Positions 26,331 to 37,860 of a DNA stretch of 64,000 bases are shown here, piece by piece; position 1 is the first letter of the stretch, and each line of letters opens with the position of its first letter. Position numbers and translations under genes: made by a program. The stretch is taken from contig OW121848.1 in NCBI GenBank assembly GCA_933228895.1, positions 82,851,470 through 82,915,469 of the forward strand, read 5' to 3'. The notes beneath the pieces are model-generated. The model was not told the origin of the DNA. It worked only from the letters and a program-made list of their open reading frames with translations, and made no database searches. The DNA comes from Platycnemis pennipes. Lineage: Eukaryota > Arthropoda > Insecta > Odonata > Platycnemididae.

Positions 26331-26930
26331 AGCAACGGGAAGGGGACAAAGTGGCGGCGGCGGGGTCGAGAAGGAGAGAGAGCTAAGTGCGGAAAACATG
26401 GTGAGAGAGGCTGCGCTGAGTACGGATTGGGGGAGTAGCGGTCGGAGACGAGCGGGCACGGGACGCAGGGAGATGTTAACGCTTAAAGGGTTACGGGGTG
26501 ATGTGAGGGGAGGGCCGGGAAGGGAGAGGAGTCACGTCGACGGATGGAACAGGGGACGACGACACGGAACTGACTGCGCGGACTCACACTTGTTAAGTGC
26601 CGAGCTCACTCGCGGGGGGCGCGGAAGAGAGAGTGCCCCTTGTCGACGTCGACTGGATGTTCCGCGAAGCTCCCTGGCGCGTACCTACACACGAGGAGAG
26701 GTCAGCCTAGCTCCAAGAAAGCCACCTCCCTTCCTCCCCCTCTCTCTCTCCCGAGGCAATAAGGCGGAGGGAAGGCAACGGAGCCTCGAGCGGCCGGATG
26801 GGAGCCAGTCTTGGAGAGGCGCCGCGCCGGACAACGGACGCCACACCTACGTCGACCGCCGCAGGAAGATCAGCATCAGGCTCCTTCCTCCCGCCTGACC
26901 GCGGAAAACCGGGGTGCAGACTTGGGCAAT
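26331..26930. promoter_or_regulatory. Dense CpG block, CpG-island-like
   Basis: I count 21 CpG dinucleotides between 26521 and 26700 (180 bp), including the self-complementary GTCGACGTCGAC at 26642-26653. The flanks are AT-rich. In animals such blocks may mark transcription start regions or replication initiation. A 166-codon frame at 26398-26898 (+) crosses it, but the peptide is Arg/Gly/Ser-rich without a domain, and a 91-codon frame overlaps on the other strand. I cannot tell a promoter from a compositional island. Confidence 0.35.
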
Positions 26931-28680
26931 AATTAACATTCACTCGGAAGTCGACGAAGCTTGGTGGTATTTTCGACACCAACTCGAAGTTGCAAAATAT
27001 TCTGCGAGAAAACAGAAGCTGGAATACTTGTCTACCCTAGAGATAAATTTTCTAATTTTTCCACAATCTGCACGAAAGTGATATGTAATTGGAATTTTAC
27101 TACACAAAAACCACTAAACTACACCGCTAAAAAAACCTACTTCCTTGTATCACATTGAAAACGTGAAGTAAGATACTATTCGTAATTTATTTATTGACGA
27201 CTGGAATCTCCAACTATTGGTCCACCTTGCAATCCACTAACTGTGCATTGAAACTTGATTATGATTTACCATCCATTAAAAGAATTAAAACATTGCCACT
27301 AAGGTAAGACAGTAATTCCAAAACATTTAACTGTTACAGACGGAGCGAACAGGGGGATGGGAAACATGCCTCCCTCCTTACCGAAAGAGGTGAAAAATTC
27401 GGGAAAGCAATAAATGGATTATTAATCGATAATATAGATTGTGCAACGAGACAATAAGCCACACCAGCAACGGCCCGATGTCGTCGCACTGCCTCACCCC
27501 AAAAATTCCTTGAGCATATTATTAACACCGCACTATCGTCAGATTCCAACAATTCACGGAGACATTTCTCATCGGGGACTCTTGCGTGTGAGCTGGCCTT
27601 TGAGAGCCTTATGTTAACCAGACTTCCACACGGACTCCGGTCGATGTGAATACCAGTGAAAAGTGTGTTAATGAGAGTGCAACGAACGGAAGAAGATATT
27701 CTGCAGAACTGCCGGACATTCACCTAGAGGACAAAACCTTCGCGGGAAAGGACCAAGGAATGCCAGACACGTAACGAAAGTGTATGTGCACGATATTGTA
27801 CAAAATCAAGTGCAATAGTGAACTTTTTTCAATTTGTTAAAATCGTGGGCGCTTAAACCCATGTATACATTCTTTGGATTGGTTTTAAAAAGATAAGTCC
27901 GTAAAGATCGTCATAAATAATAAAAGGTTTCTTGTTTGAACAGACATAGATATTTATGTGGTTTGTTTGTGCATGTAATCCATCCTGTCCACAGCTTGTC
28001 AAAAAGGAAGCAAATTGAGGAGATAAAAAGGTTATAATGGACGTTAAAGGAGGAGTGTAGAGAAAAGTTCCGAAAAACTCTTTAAGTGAGAAATGTTAAA
28101 CCATCTAAGTAGGCGACAACACGCCAACGAATCCTACCTAGATGCGGTTTTGAATCTAATTTTTTCAGGATGAAATACATATTACCTGCTCTGGCACTAG
28201 TTATTTACAGTACTTCAAACCATCCATCATTAAGAAATTATAGGGATATTGCAGAAAACTATTAATCGTCTATGAAAGATGAAAAAATTACTTTAAATCA
28301 TACGAGAAGCAGAGGATGTATTTAATTGACTGCAAGAAAAGCCTTTCAGTTGAGCATTTATTTCACAAACCATTGAAATACACGGAGACGTAATGTCTCA
28401 GAAGAATACGGACTACGGGCAGAGAGAATACGGACTGACGCGAAGCTCTCTCGCTGGGATACAAATTTGAAATGAGCAAGTTCTTCATGCTACTACAACA
28501 GATGCCCTATAGATAGACTATAGTTACAGCTCAGCTATTAACGCAGAAAATTGGGTTTAACAACAGGGAAGAAAATAAAGTATTACTCCACATTACTCGA
28601 TAAACAATAAAAATGTCTGTTGAAAAGTTTCACTCCTCAATTGAATATCAACAATAAAACAAACAATCGCTCAATTATAC
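26931..28680. other. AT-rich non-coding stretch
   Basis: About 1.7 kb. A 129-codon frame at 27334-27723 (-) is the only sizeable one; I see no signal peptide, membrane segment or domain I know, so I leave it uncalled. Nothing else recognised. Confidence 0.4.
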
Positions 28681-28689
28681 CAAGCCTAA

Positions 28690-30350
28690 TTAATATTGTG
28701 CTAGAGTTCGATCGAGGGTAAGAGAATAAGAGGGAGGGATTGGGTTGAAGGCGAGAGGACTGAAATTTGAACGCTGAATAGCACGCGAGTAGCGAGAGGG
28801 ATGAGGAAAAAGAGGGATTGGACAGGGATGTGAATGGTGAAGGGAGAAAGAGAAAGAATAAGAGGGGATAACAATGCGGAGGAGTGGTGAGAGGAGGGGG
28901 AGGTTGGCAGAAGCACTTACGCGGAATGGGTGACATTCACCTCCCCCTCCAGACCGACCCGCCCCCGCTCCCCCGACCCACCACCTCACTCCCGACATAT
29001 AACGACCTTTCTCATTTCGACCGCATTTACGCAAATGGCACCCAGCGAGACGGCAGCCACCGCTGCCGTCTACGCCACCACCGCTTTCGACCCGCACGCT
29101 AACCGCGACCGCCTCCCAACACCTCTACGGCGACGAGGAGTCAGGCGGGCGGATCGGGAGGATTTTGCGGAGAGGACTGTCGCGGTTCAGAAAGGGGGGA
29201 TGGTGCTAGATGTGAGGAGGAGATCTTTCAGGCCCCGACGAAAATGGCACGGGAGGAGGATTGAAGTTAAAGGAAGGGAGTTTCGGGAGGGCATGGCCCC
29301 GCAAAAAAATCTGACGCGTGCCCCTAACACGCCATCCAATTTTTTTCCTCTCCCTCCCTCCGTCTCTTTCTCCTCCTCGTCTCCACGCTTTTCCGCCACG
29401 ATGAGGCCGAAGGAGTGATGGTATCGGGAACGGGAGGGACGAGCTGGAGGACAATTATGGAGAGTGCGAGATGCGGAGCAGGGGGCTCGTGTGGGAATAG
29501 GGACGGGACAGGGGTCCCTCGCCGGGTGGGGGGAGGCGGAGGGCAAGCCATCCATCGCCCGCTCTCCTGGGCCCTCGGTTAATGGTGCGGGCAATGAAGG
29601 AATAGACGCTCCCTCCCACACTTCACTAGTCCCAGGAGGAGGAGGGTGGGTCCTTCGCGGCAGGGAGCGCCTCCGCCCGAACGATTTTGGGGCGTGCGAC
29701 GGATGGTATACCCTTTACGCGGCGACAAGCTCGGCAAGGCCTCCATCTCGCCCCAAACTCATACATATTCCCGCACTGCCGAGCGAAGAAGGGGAAGGTG
29801 GGAATTATATATAGCCGCGGTACGGGAAATAAAAAGAAGCGAGGATCGCCTGCTTGCACCGGGCGCGGGGAGGCGAGAAGGACGAGGCTATTCGAATTAT
29901 TACTCCAAATTGGGAAGGGATCGTGCGGGGGACGGAAAGGTGAGGGACGAGGGCAGCGGTCGAAGGGAAGAGGACGACGGAGTGGGAAAGGGGTGGCTTT
30001 GTGGAGGGGGGCCTTGGCCCTCGACTCATAAAACCCCACCCACCCTGTGGCCGAGCGGAGATTTCGCGAACGAAAACACGACAAATTACGGCCCCTTGCG
30101 TGCACGGCTCGTTATCCGCGAGAAATCCTTTCCCTCCGAAAAATTGGGGACAATAATGTTTTACAAGCGCCTGCTTCACTGCGACGGGACAAGATGCGGA
30201 TCGCCTGGAAAGTGCTCTATGTCTTTTTCTTTTTTCTCGAGAGGTGGCGGTGTCCGCGGGGAGCACTACATCCACGCCATCATTAATTAGGAGGTGAGGG
30301 TGGATGATGTTGAATTGCTGGTAACCAAAGCGTCGACGGCGGCTTTTTTT
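28690..30350. promoter_or_regulatory. Largest GC/CpG-rich block, with purine and pyrimidine tracts
   Basis: 28700-28910 is purine-rich on the + strand. 28940-29110 is C- and CpG-rich, and 29130-30300 is G-rich with frequent CpG. Many frames of 70-214 codons overlap on both strands (the longest 29646-30290, +). They are Arg/Gly/Pro/Ser-rich and mutually overlapping, as expected where stops are rare. If a promoter exists in the window this is the most conspicuous candidate, but I see no core promoter motif or splice-linked exon that I would defend. Confidence 0.3.
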
Positions 30351-30484
30351 TAACACCACTACACGTTGTGCGCTACACGCGAAGAATCGAAATTTACGAG
30401 GCGAGTCTTTGACCCTCGCTGAAAAATCAGTTTTTCTACGGACACTTGAGCATTACTATCCCAGGTTCACTAAGGAAATACATT

Positions 30485-30799
30485 AAGGGGGTCGGGTTGA
30501 TGTAGTGGATGAGTAATTGCCTCGCATCAAAATGACCCGGGTTCAAATCCCGGCAGTGGAAGATATGTTTCAATGGGAAATCCCCAACTTGACTATTTTA
30601 TAGAGAACATTCGAGTACGGTACTCCGTCCGTCGGATGGGACATTAAGCCCTTGGAACCTTTCCGTTAAGAGAAGACTAATGCCGACACTGGTTTTCTCT
30701 CCACACTTCCTCCTTTCCTTCCAATCTCATCCTTGTATGTTCCCTTTCCCTCCGTCTGAAGCGCCTAGTACTGCGGATGCAAATTTGAAAACCTATGAT
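30485..30799 (+). mobile_element. tRNA-derived SINE with 10-bp target-site duplication
   Basis: The head carries an A-box-like GGTTGATGTAGTGG (30495-30508) and a B box GGTTCAAATCC (30540-30550), the internal RNA polymerase III promoter of a tRNA-derived SINE. The body has TCGGATGGGACATTAAGCC (from about 30633), TAATGCCGACAC and TTTTCTCTCCACACTTCC, all shared in diverged form with elements at 35.7 and 51.7 kb. The copy is flanked by exact GAAATACATT repeats at 30475-30484 and 30800-30809, and the 3' end is ATGATG. At about 315 bp it is a normal SINE length. The boundaries are well supported; the family name is not known to me. Confidence 0.9.
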
Positions 30800-30809
30800 G
30801 AAATACATT

Positions 30810-33420
30810 TATTTGTACGAGGATCTCCACACCTCCTTCCTCTGAAGAGGTAGTGCACATATATAACTTATTGTATTTATTTTTCCTATGAATATGCACG
30901 AACGGTACTGTAAAATGGTAACATGGCAGCATTGCGTACGGGGGAAACAACTGATCTATATTAAAAATGATAAAGCAAAAATGCGTAGTAAATCAATAAT
31001 TTTCACAGCGAACTTTTAAAATCTGACTTCATGCCTATCAGAATTGCCATTCTCTTTATTTCTTCCCGCACTTTCCTCTCAATTATCATCTTCAACATTT
31101 CGCTCTTTTTCCGTGTACCCTCCACCAAGAATTAAATTAATAAAACTCACTTTAAAGTGATTTTTATCGATGAAAATAATTTATAGTCAAAATAACTGGA
31201 TTCATTTTTACACCAATTTACGTCTTTACCTTCCGCAAAAAAATTAATTCTTTGCTACGTTAGTTTCAGGATGTCCCAGATAGGGGTAAAAATGAACCTG
31301 GAAACACATTCGAATCAAATCATGAATTTTTACAAAACCTTGCCGATCAACGCAAAACAAGAATAATAAGCACATACAGAAAAATGAAGTTTGATGGCCC
31401 TAATACATAAATGAAAGACTACACATATGCACAATAATGAAGCCACACATCTCACGGTTTGTGGACAAAAGATCAGTCAATTAGAGGCTAGCATTGGATT
31501 GCAGGTCTTTTTTACCACGAACATGCGAACTAATTATTTCACCAACAGTAAATTTACCTACAAAACCGACAAAATAGCCCGCTAATGAGAAAATCGTTTA
31601 CCACGCGAAACTCCCCTCATAAATGAAATATGTATTGCACTATACGCCCAGGTTATAATGCCTCATGGCGAGGCTCAATTATCGAGTACTATTTGCAGTC
31701 AGCTTAAAAGGCTGCTACAGCCTTGCCATACAATCACATGCCATTAACGGCGCGCCGAGCGTTACTCCGAGTTTTTACGTTCATGAGCTTGAACAAGACT
31801 ATTTCTCCATTTTTTAAGAGTTAATTGATGCATCATTGTTCCGAAACGGTGATAACTTTACCCTCGAAAATAATTATATAATTCATGAGATTTGAATCTA
31901 GCTGCATTTGAAAGGCTGAATGGATTGTCCATTAAAATTTTAAGCCAGACAAGAAGTCACTTCGTAAGAATAATAACTTGGGCTTTTAAATAATCACATT
32001 CTCTCAATCCTGGGACCTTTACATAAAACTCCAAAAACTGGGGATATGATATCCCAAAGGAGTTGACATAAATGTTTAATTGTAAATAACGATACCCAAT
32101 ACAGCACTTAACCGACATTTGCACCAAGGCACTCTCATGCTTCTTTTTCGAATAGTAAGGCGGGTATTATGAGTACACTTTTCTACACTGATGGAGTACT
32201 AAATAACATAGCTTTCATCTGCAATGGTAAGGTAATATTTTACAATACAAATCAGACTATGTAAAAGAAACAAGAATTCGCTGAATTTGGTGCCATTTAT
32301 TAGAACAATAAAAAAAATGATTCCATCTCTACGTATACTTTATGTACCTACATTTTGGGCAGGAATGTGCTCTTAAACATGTGTCAGCTGAAATAAATCT
32401 TATTCCAAAACAAAAAGAAATAATTAGCTGATTATATTCCCTAACTTATCTAAAGTATAAAAGACACTTTTTATAATATAAAAATAATTGATATATGCTC
32501 ATTTTGTCTGAGTATTTTGTGTAAGAGTTGAGGCTGGGAAAAAATAAAAATGTATTGATCACGTATCAGAGAAGAGGGATACTTTACTTACTCATTCTTA
32601 TATACACACTCTGGATACGGCCACAGATACTCAAGGCAACCTGCAAGCAAGAAGATAGATATGTGATACAACATCGACTATAATCGTACATAAAAAGCTA
32701 ATTTCCAATGGAAATCCATTGAGTTGATCCGTTGATGGGATAAGATAGGTTCCAGTAAAATAGTAACATGCCAGTTTTCGGGTAATATTCAAAGCAAATG
32801 ACGCGAGAGGCATTAATAAAAACACCGAAAAGAAGAGTAGGGACGTTTCACCAAACCCTACCTTGACGGGTGGAAAAATATCGACCAATACCACTACTAC
32901 AAATGCCCAAGATACACAAAAATGATCACGATGATATTATTAGCTGCAGTAATAAATGAAAACGACTAATTCATAGTGTAATAACATGAGCAATAGTAAA
33001 ATTTGCAATTTAAGGACCAAAAATAATTAACGGACAAAGGAGAATTTTTAAGCATTGATACTATCTGAATTTCAATTTTATAAACTACAAATGCTCTGAA
33101 ATATATTTCTAAATAGTCTAATGAGAGATGCTCGAAAACTTCAATTCCGGAAGTAGATATTACTGTCAAATTGTAAACAAACGAACAAAATGCATCACGT
33201 CAAGATAATATCTCATTATCATCACTTAAAAGACGAATTTCGCATACTTGGTGGGCTACGTGATACTTTTAAATCGCCTTTGGTAGGGCAAGTGACACCG
33301 ACAAATCGCACGACTACAAGTACTTCTGGCCCACTCTACCTAACAGAAAACATCCACCAGCCACCACAAGCTTGCAAAGTATTTCGTTTCAACTTTAAAG
33401 GACTGCCGCAACGTTACGGT
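30810..33420. other. AT-rich non-coding stretch
   Basis: About 2.6 kb of AT-rich DNA. 31147-31160 is a perfect 14-bp palindrome, TCACTTTAAAGTGA. Frames of up to 87 codons (32631-32894, -) show no motif. No gene recognised. Confidence 0.4.
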
Positions 33421-34000
33421 TTCTATCCGAGGACTTAGCGAGGGAAAAAGCGCATGCCTGCAGAGCCTCGTTAAATAAATCGCCGCGGGCGCGCGATTCG
33501 GAGCGGAAGGAGCCAACGGGGTAGGGGGAAGGAGTGAGGGGACGAGAGAACGTTCGTTGCACACGACCCGACACTTCGAGGCGCGTAATGGAAAGCTTGT
33601 GGGCGGAGCGACGTGGAGCACAGACGCAGAAGGTAATGGGGTGAAAAAAAAAGTTACGCGCAAGAGTTCCGACAAACTGCTCAACACGGAGCACATCTCG
33701 TGAGCACGCGCACATGGAGAAACACCTCGACCCGTATTGTGCGCAAACAAACAACTCCATATCCCGCGGGAAGCCAGGAGAGCGAGGGAGAGAGACAGAT
33801 AGTGAGAGAAGTACCACCTTATCAATTCCGCGCGAAGTCACAGGGGCGAGTCAACAACACACAACCGAACACGTAAAACAGCCATCAAACCACCTTTCTC
33901 TCCCTCTCCCCACCATCATTCCCTCTCGGAACACTAACCCATCCCTCCGCACCCCCCGCAATCCAATTGTCTACATACAGGACCTAATATTCCAGTTTTC
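33421..34000. promoter_or_regulatory. GC/CpG-rich block
   Basis: GCCGCGGGCGCGCGATTCGG near 33482-33501 and many later CpGs set this block apart from its AT-rich 5' flank; 33890-33960 is C-rich. Overlapping frames of 148-199 codons on both strands are low-complexity. It leads directly into the 34.1-35.3 kb purine tract. Promoter function is speculation. Confidence 0.25.
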
Positions 34001-34079
34001 CTCGAGTAAAACAGACTCAATTATCGGGCAAATTGAGAGATTGAGACGGGAAGCGCCACCACATCACCAAAAGGTGCGA

Positions 34080-35270
34080 CGAAAGGCAACCGTGATGGAG
34101 TCAGTAGATCGTTTTAAAGAGAGAGAGAGGCAACAGAGAGACAGACGAAATATACATGGAGCAAATTTGGGCGTTGCTCTCAACGGCGTACTTGGCGTAA
34201 AAGGAGGGGCGAGCCTAAACATAAAATGGCTCCTATTGGGAAGGTGTAGGTACGAAAGGAGGGTCGGTGGGCAGTTTGCTGAGGGGGAGAGAAAGCAGGT
34301 GAGGGATGGATAGAGAAACATAAAGGGGATACGGAAGTCGGAGGAAAAAAGGAACGGTGGGATCTTTGGTAAAAGATAAGGGTAAGAGAGACGCAATGCG
34401 TGCGAAAGAGGAGAAATGGCGAGGGAAGGAAAGAGAGAGGTAGAGAGCACATCTTTCAAGAAAAATAGGGATGGGTTGGGTGGGGAGGAGTGGTATGGGA
34501 AGGGAGAGAGAGAGAGAGATAGAGAGAGAGAGAGATAGAGAGAGAGAGGAAGCGTCCGGGTGAAACAGGACGCATTTCCCGCTGCAACACGGCGCATGCA
34601 TATTTCATGAGGGGCAGGGCGGCGGTGAGCAGGGGGGCGGGAGGCACGGGGAGATATGGACGAGGAGAGGGGACTGATGGGAAGGGTGGAATGCGGCAGC
34701 GGGGGAGGCAGTCCAGGAGAGGCGAAAGGCAAGGAAGAGAAGAAAGGCAAGGAGGGAGAGAGAAGGAGAAGTGAGGGTTGAGGAATAGGATAGAGGAAAG
34801 CGAGGGAGCAGAGGCAACTGGATGAGAGGGAGAGGGTGTCGAAGAGGGATTTGAAACGAATGGAGAATGTGAGAACAGAAAGGGAAGGGGAAAGATAAAA
34901 GGGCAGTGTGTTAGAGTGGGAGAAAGATAGAGAGGGGGGCGAAAGGAGGGCCACGGGGAAAGGAAAGGAAAAGAAAAACATAGGCGACCACAGAGAAGAG
35001 GCGGAGAGGGTGAAATGGAGCGGGCGGGTTCGGAAAGTTGGGAAGGATGGGTAGGGGGAGGAGGAACTCGAGAGGAAGGGATTCGTGCCGTGGATCACGG
35101 AGAAGGTGTAGGGGGGAGAGCGAGGAGTGTGGAAGAGCAGAGGGAGAGTGCGCTCGAAGAACGGGGCGGGACTGGAAGATGCGGATGGGGCATTAAAAGA
35201 GATAATGCAAGAAAGTGGTGGTGGACGGAAGAGGGTAGGATGGACGAGTGCAAGGTCTAATTTAAGGTTT
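34080..35270 (+). repeat. 1.2-kb polypurine tract with GA microsatellite
   Basis: Four sample 60-base lines that I counted between 34261 and 34980 are about 77-90% purine on the + strand. At 34505-34536 the 16-bp unit AGAGAGAGAGAGAGAT occurs twice, followed by more GA repeats to about 34548. The matching minus strand keeps a 405-codon frame open (34064-35281), but its peptide is almost only Ser, Pro, Leu and Phe, the signature of a pyrimidine-rich strand. Such tracts can form triplex (H-) DNA and bind GAGA-type factors in insects; neither is shown here. Confidence 0.75.
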
Positions 35271-35499
35271 CCGACAAGCATGACGGACAGGCGTGTAGAA
35301 TCATGAAAAAGAAAAGGCCCACATCTTGCATTATTCTGAAAGGGAATACATATGTGAGTTTCAGAGAGAAGCCTCGGGGAAAAATTCAGTGAATGAACTC
35401 TAGTCTCGCAGTAACTTCAAGAAGAATAGTTATCTGGTGGATTAAAAAGCCTTCTAGCGATAAATATTATTCTGCCATCGCTATTAATCAGGGAGGTGA
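35271..35499. other. Short non-coding spacer
   Basis: AT-rich sequence between the purine tract and a SINE copy. Nothing recognised. Confidence 0.4.
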
Positions 35500-35795
35500 C
35501 CGGCAACCTAACCCATTTTCTACGTAAAGGATAGGTGGGTATCGGCAAGATTTCTATAAGCGGTGGAAGTTTGGAGAGAAACCTACTGCTATCATAAGCC
35601 TGCAGTTAAATACAATTCCATGGTTTAATACTTCACACGAGTAATGGAGTGCTGAACTGGAAGAATTCCCCAAATTAGGGACCATTGCCACCGTTATATA
35701 CCTCTGAAATAGGTATCTGTTCCACTGTCGGGAATTGAACCAGAGCTCTAAAGATGGAAGGTCAGTACTCCAGTCACCAAGGCACACCTTAACGC
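35500..35795 (-). mobile_element. tRNA-derived SINE, diverged copy of the 30.5-kb family
   Basis: On the minus strand the head gives A-box-like TTGGTGACTGGAGT (35767-35780) and B box GGTTCAATTCC (35731-35741). Downstream come GTATTAAACC, a TGGAATTG segment, CTTATGATAGCAG and GGTTTCTCTCCAAACTTCC, which align in order with the body of the 30485-30799 element. The 3' boundary near 35500 is estimated; I found no clear target duplication, so the insertion is probably older. Polymerase III boxes are seen; transcription is not implied. Confidence 0.75.
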
Positions 35796-37820
35796 ACAAC
35801 GCAAATGATGAAGTTTTCTTCCACACTCTGTAAATATCGCGGACATACGAAAGAACCCCAAGGGTTTTTTGATATATTTTATGATACACTTTAAAAGCTC
35901 AAAAAACGGCGGACACACAAAAAGGTCATGCGGCCGAGCCTGTTTGAGGGTTAGGTATCAATATATTAACATTAAAACTCTATGCAAAATGCATAAATTC
36001 GACTTCGCTTTACATACGGTCGATCAAAGTAGAATAAAATCACGGAGAGTAGAGGCATTTTCAGAAACTTACGTTTCCACTGTCACTGCGAGGCGTAAAT
36101 ATTCAGAGTCACTAAAAACGAAATCGTTTCAGTGAACATTATTCGAAGATAAGTGCAAATAGTATACGACAAGAGCTACGACTGTGGTAATCATACTTGA
36201 GAACTGTGATTGAAATCTAAAAACCCTAGCCAGGATCAAGGCCCAGTTAGGATCAAGAATCAAGTCATCCATAGCGATGAGTTTACGCACCTAACTTGCC
36301 CGATTCGAAATGATTAGAGTTCCTTAACTCCTACTCCTACATTACTCCTTACCACGTGATAAAAAGGTTGCAATGCTCTTGTAACCACTGTGATTTTATT
36401 CCGGGATTTACAAACGGACAAAAAAGGAAGAAAATTTGACATTTTACATCTGAAAGGATGTATTACACGATGGCATACAATAAAATGTCTTTTACGAAAA
36501 CGGATTACTATTATATTCATTACAGTATAATCCCACTGTGATAACAAAACAGTAAAATATCTTGAGCAAAGAAGTACACACGCAATTAGGTGTTATATGT
36601 GAAATTATTTTGCCAAATAATAATGTTAGTTAAATTAATTCAGGATGCATCACAAAGAAGCAGTTATAATATTTCTTGCCATTTCAATTCAAAGTAAAAT
36701 AGGCGAACACATTTTTTCATAGCAATGCAGCGAACAGCTGTAGTCAAAAAGACATTTCAGTAATAGTTTTCCCGAGTGCGTATCTCAGACGAGATGATCT
36801 CTAATAAGAACTACGTTATTAAAATACTTGATTATGTCATTCAGGGGAGTATATTTTCAATTATCAACGCACCAAATTTTCATGAACTGAAGCAATCTGA
36901 TTCACAACAAGCCTTTAAGCTGCTCACCAAAAGTGTTCTAGTTGAAAGTGCGAGCGGTAGGATGAAATTGTAAGGGATACTGACCGGAAAGGACATGATA
37001 TATAGACAAGGTTAATGAAGGGAAAGATAAAGGATACCTGACGTCCACCTTTTCAAAACACAGCATATACGTAAATAAAAAAAGAAGCGGAGAACCGCTG
37101 AATGCTACATTGGCGGAACCGTAAAATTCGTCTTCCTCGGAAAAACTAGAGATCGTTTTTGTGAAGCAGACCTCGCAGGGGCAAACATAACAAGGAGGAG
37201 AGGGAAAATATTTGGGAACTGAGGCAATATGAATAGCGTGATGCGTTGGGTGAGGTCGGGTGAGTCAGGGCGCGCGAGGTGGAGCAGAGAGCGACAGCGG
37301 ATTTTCCAGAGGATTCCGGATTACCTTATGAAATGGAATACCTAGAGGAGGCCATTAACAACGAAAGAAGATGCAGTAGGTTCCCAACCTTGGCAGGGGG
37401 TAGCCAAGAAAACGGGATGGAGGGGAACGAGGGGTGGGGAGACCGGGCGCCATTCGCATAAATTTCAAGGGAGAAAAGAAAATGCGGGCCGACGTTCGGA
37501 AGGGATGCTAAGTGGAGAATGCTGTAGAAAAAAGGGAAAACGCGAGTAAGCTAAACGGATGGGAATATAAAGCAGTGGCGAAGGCAAGGAAGGAGTGTAT
37601 TTAGGCCAAGGAAGGACTAATGGATGCTGTACGGGGATATTTTACCGACCATCCTAAAACACGAAGAAAAGTACCCCAATTTCTTAAAAAGACTCCAAAA
37701 GATGAGCGGCTGCCGGAATGACATACTCAGATTTTTACTTCATGAACTACATTTCAAGGGTATCTGTGCGAAAAAGCGAGTGCATTAACCGCGCGAACGC
37801 GCAGAGTAAATAGCGCAGAA
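35796..37820. other. Non-coding stretch, mainly AT-rich
   Basis: About 2 kb. 37090-37480 is purine-rich with moderate GC. Frames up to 88 codons (35869-36135, +) show no domain. Nothing else recognised. Confidence 0.4.
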
Positions 37821-37860
37821 ATCCACACACCCTCGCGGTGCCTCGCAAGGTAATACGTAA
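37821..37860 (+). repeat. Possible partial relative of repeat A
   Basis: CCACACACCCTCGCGGTGCC followed by TCGCAAGGTAATACGTA resembles the hairpin section of repeat A (CCACACACCCTTGCGGTGGC, TTGCAGGGTATCGCGTA). Only about 40 bases match and the tail is degraded, so this could be an old fragment or a coincidence. Confidence 0.45.

Noticed and set aside
29646..30290. 214-codon plus-strand frame in the CpG block
   Set aside because: Arg/Gly/Ser-rich, overlaps open frames on both strands, and has no recognisable domain. It is kept only as a place to test for an exon.
34064..35281. 405-codon open frame on the minus strand
   Set aside because: The peptide is almost entirely Ser, Pro, Leu and Phe because the strand is pyrimidine-rich and stops are rare. 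It has no domain, and several other frames in the same interval are open too.
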